A stretch of 10,930 nt of DNA from assembly GCA_017694275.1 (NCBI GenBank), contig JADINB010000043.1, positions 1 through 10,930 of the forward strand, read 5' to 3'. Under the pieces are notes generated by a model, which was given only the letters and a program-made list of their open reading frames with translations, was not told where the DNA came from and searched no databases. Source of the DNA: Candidatus Egerieousia excrementavium (GTDB lineage: Bacteria; Bacteroidota; Bacteroidia; Bacteroidales; UBA932). How positions within the stretch are numbered: the first letter of the stretch is position 1; every line of letters starts with the position of its first letter. The translations under genes and the position numbers were made by a program. This document shows, one piece after another, positions 1 through 7,205 of this stretch.

Positions 1-8
1 TTAAACAG

Positions 9-1922
9 ATGAGTAAAGAAGAAAAGGAAATCATGGAGGCGGAAGAGCCTGTAGTTGCTCCTGCACGTAAAGAAGAGGAGACTATGGACGCATATGTCGA
101 GGAGACTCCCGCTGTTGCAGAGACTGCAAGAAAAAGAAAAAGCAATGCATCGGTCCCGGTAGACAAATTCGACTGGGATGCGTTCGAGAAAGAGGCCGAC
201 TATGGCCAGTCTAAGGAAGAGGTAGAGAAAATGTACAGCGACACGCTCTCTACAGTTATTGAAAACGAGGTAGTGGAGGGTACCGTAGTAGGTATTACAA
301 AACGCGAGGTGATTGTAAACATCGGTTACAAGAGCGAGGGCGTTATCTCTGTAAATGAATTCAGATATAATCCCGATCTGGCAGTGGGCGACAAGGTTGA
401 GGTATATGTCGAGAACACTGAAGACAAAAAGGGACAGTTGATACTTTCGCACAAGAAGGCCCGTTCGTTCCGTTCTTGGGACAGGGTGAACGAAGCGTTC
501 GAGAAAGACGAAATCGTAAAAGGTTACATCAAGTGCCGCACAAAGGGCGGTATGATAGTGGATGTCTTTGGAATAGAGGCATTCCTGCCAGGTTCACAGA
601 TAGACGTGAAACCTATCCGCGACTACGACGTGTTTGTAAACAAGACTATGGAGTTCAAGATTGTAAAAATCAATCACGAATTCAGGAATGTTGTCGTTTC
701 ACACAAGGCTCTTATCGAAGAGGAGCTTGAGGCGCAGAAAGCAGACATTATCGGCAAGCTTGAAAAGGGCCAGGTGCTTGAGGGCATAGTAAAGAACATT
801 ACCGCATATGGCGTATTTGTTGACCTTGGCGGTGTAGACGGCCTTATTCATATAACAGACCTTTCATGGGGCAGGATCAACCATCCTGAGGAGATTGTGC
901 AGTTAGACCAGAAGATAAACGTGGTTATCCTGGATTTCGACGATACAAAGAAACGTATCGCACTTGGTCTCAAACAACTTACACCCCATCCTTGGGATTC
1001 TTTGGATCCCGATCTCAAAGTCGGCGACAAAGTCAAGGGCAAGGTTGTGGTACTGGCAGATTACGGTGCCTTCGTAGAGATCCAGCCCGGTGTAGAGGGG
1101 CTTATCCACGTATCGGAAATGTCATGGTCTTCTCATCTGAGAAGCGCACAGGATTTCCTGAAGGTGGGAGACGAGGTAGAGGCGTGCATCCTTACACTCG
1201 ACCGCGAGGAGAGAAAGATGTCGCTCGGTATAAAGCAGCTTAAACCGGACCCTTGGGCTACAATCATGGATAAGTATCCTGTAGGTTCAAAACATACGGC
1301 TGTTGTAAGGAACTTTACCAATTTTGGCGTATTCGTTGAACTGGAAGAGGGTGTAGACGGTCTGGTTCACATAAGTGACCTTTCATGGACAAAGAAAATC
1401 AAGCATCCTTCTGAGTTTACGGCCATAGGAGAGAATCTGGATGTTGTGGTTCTCGAAATTGATCAGCAGAACCGTCGCCTGAGCCTTGGTCACAAGCAGC
1501 TTGAAGAGAATCCCTGGGATGTATTCGAGACCATCTTTACCGTAGGTTCGATACATGAAGGTACTATAGTTTCATTCAACGACAAGGGCGCTATCGTTGC
1601 ACTGGAATATGGCATAGAGGGCTTTGCTCCTGCAAAAGGTCTGGTAAAGGAGGATGGTACCACAGCCAAAGCCGAGGAGAAGCTTCCCTTTAAGGTCATT
1701 GAGTTCAACAAGTCCAACAAGAAGATCGTTCTTTCGCATACAAGAATAGCCGACGATGCCAGAAGGGATGCCGAGGCCAAGGAGAACAGGGAGAAGGCTG
1801 CCGAGGCAGAATCTACCCAGAATGCTGTAAAGAAGATCAAGGCCAATATTGAAAAGACAACTTTGGGTGACATCAGCGAACTGGCTGCCCTCAAAGATGA
1901 AATGGAAAAAGGCTTGAAATAA
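9..1922 (+). CDS. rpsA: 30S ribosomal protein S1
   Basis: S1 binds mRNA on the 30S subunit and helps initiation, which matters in Bacteroidota where Shine-Dalgarno pairing is weak. The 637-residue product has six S1 (OB-fold) repeats at roughly residues 86-150, 168-234, 254-324, 338-411, 425-498 and 512-578. Repeats 3-5 carry the classic signature of a YGVFVDL-type strand, then a DGLIHITDLSW-type stretch, and each ends in an LGxKQL-like turn. Repeats 1, 2 and 6 are more divergent, as is usual for S1. An acidic, low-complexity N-terminal tail (about residues 1-60) and a charged, helix-prone C-terminal tail (about 583-637) flank the repeats; both are longer than in the 557-residue E. coli protein. 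The ATG at 9 is the first available, but only 8 upstream bases are visible, so a start further upstream cannot be excluded. The rnz start follows 3 bases after the stop. Confidence 0.97.
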   Translation: MSKEEKEIMEAEEPVVAPARKEEETMDAYVEETPAVAETARKRKSNASVPVDKFDWDAFEKEADYGQSKEEVEKMYSDTLSTVIENEVVEGTVVGITKREVIVNIGYKSEGVISVNEFRYNPDLAVGDKVEVYVENTEDKKGQLILSHKKARSFRSWDRVNEAFEKDEIVKGYIKCRTKGGMIVDVFGIEAFLPGSQIDVKPIRDYDVFVNKTMEFKIVKINHEFRNVVVSHKALIEEELEAQKADIIGKLEKGQVLEGIVKNITAYGVFVDLGGVDGLIHITDLSWGRINHPEEIVQLDQKINVVILDFDDTKKRIALGLKQLTPHPWDSLDPDLKVGDKVKGKVVVLADYGAFVEIQPGVEGLIHVSEMSWSSHLRSAQDFLKVGDEVEACILTLDREERKMSLGIKQLKPDPWATIMDKYPVGSKHTAVVRNFTNFGVFVELEEGVDGLVHISDLSWTKKIKHPSEFTAIGENLDVVVLEIDQQNRRLSLGHKQLEENPWDVFETIFTVGSIHEGTIVSFNDKGAIVALEYGIEGFAPAKGLVKEDGTTAKAEEKLPFKVIEFNKSNKKIVLSHTRIADDARRDAEAKENREKAAEAESTQNAVKKIKANIEKTTLGDISELAALKDEMEKGLK

Positions 1923-1925
1923 CAG

Positions 1926-2843
1926 ATGGATTTTTCACTTTTGACATTGGGGACGGCTTCGGCCCTCCCCACTGCCAACAGATACCCTAGCGCCCACATC
2001 CTTACGGTTCGTGGGCGCTTGTTTTTGATAGACTGCGGTGAAAGTGCGCAGATGCAAATCCGCAAGGCGCGGGTATCGTTGGCCAAAATAGACAATATAT
2101 TTATCTCGCATCTGCATGGAGATCATGTTTTCGGGCTATTCGGGCTGCTCTCCACCTTTGCAATGGCCGGGAGAATGACTCCGCTCTATATATATGCTCC
2201 TGCCGGACTTGCCAGGATTCTCGATTTTTTCAAGGACGAGTTCGGTGAAGGGGTCAAATATGACATTGTCCTGAATCCTGTAAACTGTACGGCACCCGTA
2301 CAGATTTATGAAAACAGGACAATGGAGATTCTTGCCTTTCCGCTCAGGCATCGCGAGCAGACATACGGTTACCTTTTCAGGGAAAAGCAACCCCGCAGAA
2401 ATATTCTAAAGGAGGCAGTCGGAAAATACAATCTTTCACTATCGGAAATTGCGAGGCTAAAGGAGGGGCTGGATATAGAAAAGGTATCGGCAGCCGAGGT
2501 TACATACGTTCCTTATGTTCCACGTTCTTTTGCCTACTGTTCAGATACAGCTCCGTTCAAGGCTTTGCCATCCTGGGTGAAAGGAGTGGATCTGCTCTAT
2601 CACGAAGCCACCTTTACTGAAGAGTACAGGGAACTGGCAAAAAAGACATTCCATTCGACTGCGGCCGATGCGGCAAGATGTGCGCTTGCCGCCGGTGCAA
2701 AACGGCTGGTGCTGGGGCATTATTCGTCTCGTTTCAAGTCTCTGACTCCGGTTTTGCAGGAAGCCAGGGCCATATTCAAAGAAAGCTGCCTGGCCAAGGA
2801 GGGCTCAATTTTTGATATACCTCTGCTTAAATACAAATTGTAG
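1926..2843 (+). CDS. rnz: Ribonuclease Z (tRNA 3' endonuclease)
   Basis: RNase Z removes 3' trailers from tRNA precursors in the cytoplasm. The 305-residue protein is a short-form metallo-beta-lactamase-fold enzyme of the usual bacterial length. The metal-binding motif HLHGDH is at residues 62-67; further predicted ligands are H142 in FPLRHR, D207 in YCSDT and H265 in LVLGHYS. H243 in the FHST motif and E227 in HEATF also fit the family. The N-terminal LGTASALPT loop matches the family start. The gene begins 3 bases after the rpsA stop and ends 2 bases before the S41 protease gene, so the three are probably co-transcribed and translationally coupled. No separate promoter is seen. Joining tRNA maturation to S1 expression is consistent with growth-rate-linked control, but that is inference. 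Confidence 0.95.
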   Translation: MDFSLLTLGTASALPTANRYPSAHILTVRGRLFLIDCGESAQMQIRKARVSLAKIDNIFISHLHGDHVFGLFGLLSTFAMAGRMTPLYIYAPAGLARILDFFKDEFGEGVKYDIVLNPVNCTAPVQIYENRTMEILAFPLRHREQTYGYLFREKQPRRNILKEAVGKYNLSLSEIARLKEGLDIEKVSAAEVTYVPYVPRSFAYCSDTAPFKALPSWVKGVDLLYHEATFTEEYRELAKKTFHSTAADAARCALAAGAKRLVLGHYSSRFKSLTPVLQEARAIFKESCLAKEGSIFDIPLLKYKL

Positions 2844-2845
2844 AT

Positions 2846-4471
2846 ATGAAAAGGATTGTAACCCTACTCCATGCCTCTGTCTTTCTGATTTTGCTTGCGG
2901 CCATTTCCGGAAATGCGGCCATGCAGGAAGACAACCGGAACTTTTACAGGCTTAACCAGGCTCTTTACGATATTTCCAATTTTTATCTGGATACCGTAAA
3001 CCAGACGGAACTTACAGACAAGGCCATTGCCGCGATGGTTGCAGCCCTGGACCCTCATTCTACATATATTCCTGCAGACCAGGTAAAAGAGATGAATGAG
3101 CCACTTGTCGGGAATTTCGAGGGGATAGGGATAGAGTTTGCAATCATAAACGATACTCTGACAGTTCAATCCGTAATTCCGGGCGGCCCGTCGGAAAGGG
3201 TCGGCATAAGAAGCGGTGACAAGATTGTCTCTGTGGATGGAGAGACAATAGCCGGTACTTCACTTACGATTCCGCGCGTACACAAATATCTGCGGGGCCA
3301 GAAAGGGTCCAAGGTTCTGGTCGGTGTAATCCGGCGGGGAGAGGACCATATGCAGGAATTTCTCATAACCCGCGACAAGATTCCTCTGAACAGTGTGGAC
3401 GCGGCTTACGAGACAGAAGACGGAATCCATTATGTAAAGCTGGGCCGTTTTTCGGCAAGTTCCTACAGGGAGATAATTACAGCGCTCTTTTCGGTAGAGA
3501 AGGTGCCAGAAGGGGTGATTCTCGACTTGAGAGGCAACGGCGGCGGTTATCTGATTGCAGCCCTGCAAATCGCCAATGAATTTCTGGAGAGGGGAAACCT
3601 TATTCTTTATACCGAGGGAAGAAACGCTCCCATGATGCGTGAATATGCAAACGGCCGCGGACGTCTGCAAAACGTGCCTGTTGCGGTGCTTATAGACGAG
3701 AATTCTGCTTCTGCAAGCGAAATTGTCTCCGGTGCCCTCCAGGATTGGGACAGAGGGGTGATAATCGGCCGCCGTTCGTTTGGAAAAGGGCTGGTGCAGC
3801 GTCAGTTCGATCTTCTGGACGGCTCACAGCTGCGCCTTACAGTGGCAAGATATCATACCCCGAGCGGACGTGTCATCCAGTCTCCCTACAAAGAGGGTGA
3901 GGCTCTTGAATATTACAAGGCTTTCTATGACAGGTTCGCTTCAGGAGAGTATATGGACAAGGATAGTATAAGTTTTCCGGATTCTTTAAAATACAGTACG
4001 TTGCGATTGAAGCGTACTGTTTATGGCGGCGGGGGGATTATGCCCGACATTTTTGTCCCGGCCGACACTTCATATTATTCCCCCTTTTACAGGGATGTTC
4101 TCAGAAAGGGCGTGCTTGTGGATTTTGTAAACGGATATACAGACAGAATGCGGGAAACGATTATGGAATCCTATGCTGATTCGCTCTCTTTCATGGAGCA
4201 GTTTGAGGTAGATGAGGCATTGTGGGGCGAATTCGTAGCTTATGCCGCCTCAAGGGAGTGCAAATATTTGCAGGAGAGAGACAGTGTGAGTGCAGATAAA
4301 CTTTCTGAATTTATAAAAGGCTTGATTATAAGAAATATGTATGGAATGAACTCCTATTTCATTTATATGAACAGGAGTGATGAAGAAGTGCTCAGGGCAT
4401 TGGAAATCCTGCGTTCACATCAGGTTTACGGTTTGTCGGGCCAGGATGCCTTATCTGATGCCGAGTCTTGA
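2846..4471 (+). CDS. S41 family C-terminal processing peptidase with PDZ domain
   Basis: This is a secreted or periplasmic serine protease of the CtpA/Prc family, which trims or degrades envelope proteins from their C-termini. Residues 1-25 look like a signal peptide: basic MKR, a hydrophobic run, and cleavage plausibly after NAA. An N-terminal helical segment (about 30-85) precedes a PDZ domain (about 90-175, with GIGIEF and the SGDKIVSVDG turn). The S41 catalytic core is about 180-345. The predicted nucleophile is S289 in NSASASE and the predicted general base is K314 in SFGKG; their 25-residue spacing matches CtpA-type Ser/Lys dyads. About 190 further residues form a long C-terminal region of the kind seen in roughly 540-residue Bacteroidota S41 proteins. 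The start is 2 bases after rnz. The 3' end overlaps the convergent mltG by 21 bases. The substrate cannot be told from sequence. Confidence 0.93.
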   Translation: MKRIVTLLHASVFLILLAAISGNAAMQEDNRNFYRLNQALYDISNFYLDTVNQTELTDKAIAAMVAALDPHSTYIPADQVKEMNEPLVGNFEGIGIEFAIINDTLTVQSVIPGGPSERVGIRSGDKIVSVDGETIAGTSLTIPRVHKYLRGQKGSKVLVGVIRRGEDHMQEFLITRDKIPLNSVDAAYETEDGIHYVKLGRFSASSYREIITALFSVEKVPEGVILDLRGNGGGYLIAALQIANEFLERGNLILYTEGRNAPMMREYANGRGRLQNVPVAVLIDENSASASEIVSGALQDWDRGVIIGRRSFGKGLVQRQFDLLDGSQLRLTVARYHTPSGRVIQSPYKEGEALEYYKAFYDRFASGEYMDKDSISFPDSLKYSTLRLKRTVYGGGGIMPDIFVPADTSYYSPFYRDVLRKGVLVDFVNGYTDRMRETIMESYADSLSFMEQFEVDEALWGEFVAYAASRECKYLQERDSVSADKLSEFIKGLIIRNMYGMNSYFIYMNRSDEEVLRALEILRSHQVYGLSGQDALSDAES

Positions 4472-5476
4472 AATGGCGTTCTGATATTTGCGGGCATTTG
4501 CATTGTGTCTGTCAGATGATTCTGCAAACTTATGTGTTCCGTCCAGCTTGTCGCTTGCGCAGAAGTAGTAATAGTTATGCTTCTGGTAATTGAGGACTGC
4601 ATCTATGCCGCTTATCTGCGGAATGGTTATCGGGCCCGGGGGAAGTCCTGCATATTTATAGGTATTGTATGGGGAATCTACGGTCAGATGTCTGTACAGT
4701 ATTCTTTTCAGTGACGGGTCTCCCAACGCAAACTTTACTGTCGGGTCGGCATCGAGTTTCATTCCGGTTCTGAGCCTGTTTATATACACGCCTGCTATAG
4801 TGGGTAATTCGGGAAGGTGGTTGCTCTCTTCGCAGACAATAGATGCCAGAGTGGAGACCTCTTCTCTCGTAAGGCCCAACGCCTTGGCCTTTGCGTCGCG
4901 TTCTCCGCTCCAGAACCTGTCGTACTCTTTTTTCATCCGTTCCGTAAATTCTTCCGGAGTATAGCTCCAGTAGACCTGATATGTATTGGGGATAAAGAGC
5001 GAGATGAAGTTGGCCTTGTCTGTCCCGAATTTTTCCCATGTAGAGGGAGAATTGAAATATCTTGAAAAGGCGGCTGAATCATACAGCATCTTTTTGCCGA
5101 GAATTGAACTCAGTTTTTCAAGCCCTCTTATATTGCCTGAAAGCGTAAGGTTGAACGGTGTCTCCCATCCGAATTTCAGAGCCCTGACAATCTCTATGTT
5201 GCTGCTGCCTTTGCCGAACAGATATCTGCCGGTTTTAATATTGCCTTCCAGATTGTTGCGTTTTGCAACCCTTGCGAATGAGTTCTGTTTTTTCAGACCG
5301 CCTGCAAACATGGAGCAGATCTCCGGCAGTGTAGAGGTGCTGTCTTTGACATAGAGTACAATATCGGCCGAGACATTGGCCTTGTGCCTGTCGAGATATG
5401 ACGGTGCGATTGCAACTGCAGCAATCGCGATTACTGCCGCGGCAACATACAATATCCGTTTCTTTCCGCTCTTCAT
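4451..5476 (-). CDS. mltG: Endolytic peptidoglycan transglycosylase MltG (YceG-like)
   Basis: MltG is an inner-membrane lytic transglycosylase that cuts nascent glycan strands and so ends their elongation. The 341-residue protein has a basic start (MKSGKKR), one membrane segment at about residues 8-25, a LysM-like subdomain (about 38-100) and the YceG catalytic domain (about 105-338). The family catalytic Glu corresponds to E217 in ASIVCEES, followed by the conserved INRLRTGMKLDADPTVKFALG block (about 232-252) and the YNTYKYAGLPPGPI motif (about 270-283). The residue after IV is Cys (C215), where many homologues have Glu or Gln; this is not the inferred catalytic position. The gene starts directly after the stop codon of the upstream glucosaminidase gene with no spacer, so the two wall enzymes form an operon. 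Confidence 0.95.
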   Translation of the reverse strand: MKSGKKRILYVAAAVIAIAAVAIAPSYLDRHKANVSADIVLYVKDSTSTLPEICSMFAGGLKKQNSFARVAKRNNLEGNIKTGRYLFGKGSSNIEIVRALKFGWETPFNLTLSGNIRGLEKLSSILGKKMLYDSAAFSRYFNSPSTWEKFGTDKANFISLFIPNTYQVYWSYTPEEFTERMKKEYDRFWSGERDAKAKALGLTREEVSTLASIVCEESNHLPELPTIAGVYINRLRTGMKLDADPTVKFALGDPSLKRILYRHLTVDSPYNTYKYAGLPPGPITIPQISGIDAVLNYQKHNYYYFCASDKLDGTHKFAESSDRHNANARKYQNAISRLGIR

Positions 5477-6490
5477 CTATTTTTTCAATTTTAAGGTTGT
5501 GCCCGGATACAGTTCACTGCCTTTCGCAAGGCCGTTCATCTTGCACAGACTCTTGAGCCTTATCCCTGTCTTTTGCGAAACCGAGTAGGGGGTGTCTCCC
5601 TCTGAAACAGTGTAAACTCCGGCTTTGTTGCGGTTCTTTTTCTTTTCTATATAAACTATTGTGCCAGCCGCTATCTTATCTTTTGAAGAAGACAGATCGT
5701 TGAATCTCAGCAGCTCTTTTGTGAAGAGATTGTACTCTTTTGCCAACTGCCTGTAACTCTCCTCTCCTGTTGCAACCACATATTGCACTCCGTTGTTCAG
5801 ATAAACATATCTTTTGAGGGCATGGCTGTAGACTTTTGCATCTGATGGCATTGCAACAGCAATTTCACTTGCCGAAGCCGTTGCACCTGTTGCAGGAATT
5901 TCACTCTTGCCGGCATTGCGCCTTTCCTTGCGTTCAAGCCTTTTCTCTTCCCTTCTGGCCTTTCTCATCTCTTTTTCTGAAACGGCAGGCGTGTCGTACC
6001 GGTACAGTTCATAGTCTTCTATAATGTCTATGAGCAATTGTGCATACCGCTTGTCCGTGGCGTATCCTGCTGCCTTGAGCCCGTGTGCCCAGGCCTTGTA
6101 ATCTGTCTGGCCCAAATCGAAAAGAGACTGGTACCGCGGTCCGTTTCTGAGAAATTCCGAATGGTCCCTGAACGAATCCTCGGCCGTTATATAGCGTCTG
6201 AAACATTCGCCTTTTTTATCGTCGTTGTGGTATATGGTCTTTCCGTTCCAGTTGTGGCACTTTATGCCAAAATGGTTGTTGCCTTTTACCGCAAGCCTCG
6301 ACGTTCCGTTGCCGGATTCCAGACATGCCTGTGCGAGGATAATGCTTGCCGGAATGTGGTATGTGTTCATTTGTCGGATTGCCAGATCTTTGTACTTCTG
6401 GATATATGCCTCTCTCACGCTTTTCTGTCCGCTGGCCAGAAATGGAACGACAATAAAGAGCAATATCAAATATTTTCCAGTGCGTGCCAT
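5477..6490 (-). CDS. Secreted glucosaminidase with two LysM domains
   Basis: This is a predicted peptidoglycan hydrolase (N-acetylglucosaminidase, FlgJ/GH73-like fold) that cleaves wall glycan outside the inner membrane. The chosen 337-residue product starts at MARTGKY. It has a signal peptide (about 1-21, a hydrophobic run ending in LASG), then the glucosaminidase domain (about 25-163) with the likely catalytic E58 in QACLESGNG and the family HFGIKCHNW block. A charged Lys/Arg/Glu-rich segment (about 170-192) and a low-complexity linker lead to two C-terminal LysM modules (about 236-281 and 292-336) for glycan binding. A longer frame from 6547 adds 19 residues. I reject it because the -7 box at 6509-6516 would start transcription near 6502, inside that extension, and because the short form places the signal peptide at the N-terminus. 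It is operonic with mltG. Confidence 0.92.
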   Translation of the reverse strand: MARTGKYLILLFIVVPFLASGQKSVREAYIQKYKDLAIRQMNTYHIPASIILAQACLESGNGTSRLAVKGNNHFGIKCHNWNGKTIYHNDDKKGECFRRYITAEDSFRDHSEFLRNGPRYQSLFDLGQTDYKAWAHGLKAAGYATDKRYAQLLIDIIEDYELYRYDTPAVSEKEMRKARREEKRLERKERRNAGKSEIPATGATASASEIAVAMPSDAKVYSHALKRYVYLNNGVQYVVATGEESYRQLAKEYNLFTKELLRFNDLSSSKDKIAAGTIVYIEKKKNRNKAGVYTVSEGDTPYSVSQKTGIRLKSLCKMNGLAKGSELYPGTTLKLKK

Positions 6491-6508
6491 CAGTAGCTTT
6501 GTTTGCTG

Positions 6509-6516
6509 CAAAATTA
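6509..6516 (-). promoter_or_regulatory. Bacteroidota-type -7 promoter box for the glucosaminidase-mltG operon
   Basis: On the minus strand this reads TAATTTTG, a full match to TAnnTTTG. A TTG with a preceding G lies 21 bases upstream (6538-6541) as a possible -33 element. Predicted transcription start is near 6502, leaving a leader of about 12 bases to the ATG at 6490. It forms the left half of a perfect palindrome with the opposing box. Confidence 0.65.
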
Positions 6517-6517
6517 G

Positions 6518-6525
6518 TAATTTTG
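6518..6525 (+). promoter_or_regulatory. Bacteroidota-type -7 promoter box for cdd
   Basis: The plus strand reads TAATTTTG, a full match to TAnnTTTG, giving a predicted start near 6532 and a leader of about 20 bases before the cdd ATG at 6553. A TTTG at 6498-6501 is only 16 bases upstream, shorter than the usual 19-21, so the -33 element is uncertain. The box is one base away from the oppositely oriented box of the wall-hydrolase operon. Confidence 0.55.
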
Positions 6526-6552
6526 CCGTAACGAAAACAACAGCCACAGGTT

Positions 6553-7065
6553 ATGGAACGGAATTTTACGATAAGATATGAGGAATATGCTTCATCTTCC
6601 TTGCTGCGGCCGGAAGAGAAAAGATTGCTCGATGCTGCAATAGAGGCTGCCGACGGCTCGTATGCCCCTTATTCGCACTTTAATGTGGGAGCTGCCGTGC
6701 AGATGGAAAACGGAGCGGTTATTTCATCTGCAAATCAGGAGAATGCCGCTTACCCTTCGGGTATATGTGCCGAGCGTTCCGCTCTTTTCTATGCCCATTC
6801 GAAATATCCGGATATGGCAATAGTCGCAATAGCCATAGCGGCCAAATGCAATGGAAAAGTTACCCAGACCCCTACATATCCATGTGGTGCATGCAGACAG
6901 GTACTGCAGGAATCGCAGCTGCGCGGAGGCAAAAACATAAAGATAATAATAGGCTCGGCAACAAAAGTGCAGGTGTTGGATTCTGTTTCCCGGCTCTTGC
7001 CGTTTGCTTTTGACAATCTTCCTCAGGAGGCTGCCGGGCCGGAGAGTGAAAACAAAAAAGGGTAA
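6553..7065 (+). CDS. cdd: Cytidine deaminase
   Basis: The enzyme deaminates cytidine and deoxycytidine to uridine and deoxyuridine in cytosolic pyrimidine salvage. The 170-residue product has the zinc site and catalytic acid of the family: C72-A-E74 (CAE motif) and PCGAC with C111 and C114. Substrate-site motifs are FNVGAA (43-48) and NQENAAYPSG (61-70). It is of the small homotetrameric type, but about 35-40 residues longer than the roughly 130-residue B. subtilis enzyme because of an N-terminal extension of about 20 residues and a Glu/Lys-rich C-terminal tail. The last codons (from about 7054) and the TAA stop overlap the 3' end of the convergent SRP RNA gene. No plus-strand terminator of its own is evident after the stop. 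Confidence 0.95.
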   Translation: MERNFTIRYEEYASSSLLRPEEKRLLDAAIEAADGSYAPYSHFNVGAAVQMENGAVISSANQENAAYPSGICAERSALFYAHSKYPDMAIVAIAIAAKCNGKVTQTPTYPCGACRQVLQESQLRGGKNIKIIIGSATKVQVLDSVSRLLPFAFDNLPQEAAGPESENKKG

Positions 7066-7066
7066 G
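7054..7066 (-). terminator. SRP RNA 3' stem arm and T-tract inside the end of cdd
   Basis: On the minus strand the 3' arm CTTACCC (7066-7060) of the RNA's closing stem is followed directly by six T residues (7059-7054). The RNA's own terminal helix plus this tract could act as an intrinsic terminator. The same bases encode the last Lys-Lys-Gly codons of cdd and its stop on the plus strand. Confidence 0.55.
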
Positions 7067-7156
7067 CTTGATATATCGCACCGCTACAACCACATACCCT
7101 TGCTACCTTCCGGTCCTGGGGGAGTTCTGCAGGAGCTGGTCGTATATGACTTACCC
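7055..7156 (-). ncRNA. ffs: Small (4.5S-type) signal recognition particle RNA
   Basis: On the minus strand the conserved SRP domain IV is plain: CAGG, then ACC-GGAA-GGU (a GGAA tetraloop on a 3-bp stem), then AGCA, with a CCC/GGG helix outside it (about 7092-7124). This is the Ffh (SRP54) M-domain binding site. The gene ends pair as GGGTAAG (7156-7150) with CTTACCC (7066-7060), followed inward by partly paired AT-rich segments (ATATA with TATAT), giving one long hairpin. Length is about 100 nt with no Alu domain, as in Gram-negative SRP RNAs. Ends are estimates: the 5' end comes from the closing stem and the distance to the TATCTTTG box, and the 3' end from the T-tract. The RNA targets membrane and secreted proteins co-translationally with Ffh and FtsY, neither of which is in this window. 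Confidence 0.93.
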
Positions 7157-7161
7157 GTCTG

Positions 7162-7169
7162 CAAAGATA
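7162..7169 (-). promoter_or_regulatory. -7 promoter box of the SRP RNA gene
   Basis: Minus strand TATCTTTG matches TAnnTTTG fully. It ends 5 bases before the GGG that begins the RNA closing stem, the expected spacing. No clear TTTG -33 element is found at 19-21 bases upstream; that region is only AT-rich. The box lies just upstream of mnmA on the other strand. Confidence 0.7.
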
Positions 7170-7205
7170 GTAAAAATTCTGAAAAATCACTTTTAAAAAG
7201 AAAAT

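Larger units (their letters stand above)
6508..6526. repeat. 19-bp perfect palindrome spanning two divergent -7 boxes
   Basis: Two 9-base arms, GCAAAATTA and TAATTTTGC, are separated by a single G at 6517. Each arm contains one TAnnTTTG promoter box, so the symmetry may simply reflect two back-to-back promoters. A regulator binding the palindrome would affect both operons, but no regulator is visible nearby. Confidence 0.8.

Noticed and set aside
760..1510. Repeated DNA within rpsA
   Set aside because: The similarity is at protein level between S1 domains and is too diverged in bases to be a DNA repeat or recombination site.
1490..2095. 201-codon minus-strand open frame opposite rpsA and rnz
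   Set aside because: It is antisense to the sixth S1 repeat and the RNase Z N-terminus, is Ser/Leu-rich, and has no domain signature or promoter; it is a shadow of codon bias.
6491..6547. 19-residue upstream extension of the glucosaminidase
   Set aside because: The extension spans the TAATTTTG promoter box and most of the predicted leader, and it would push the signal peptide inward.
7070..7160. tRNA gene or riboswitch in the cdd-mnmA gap
   Set aside because: There is no anticodon arm, T-loop or known aptamer core; the minus strand matches the SRP domain IV tetraloop and internal loops much better.
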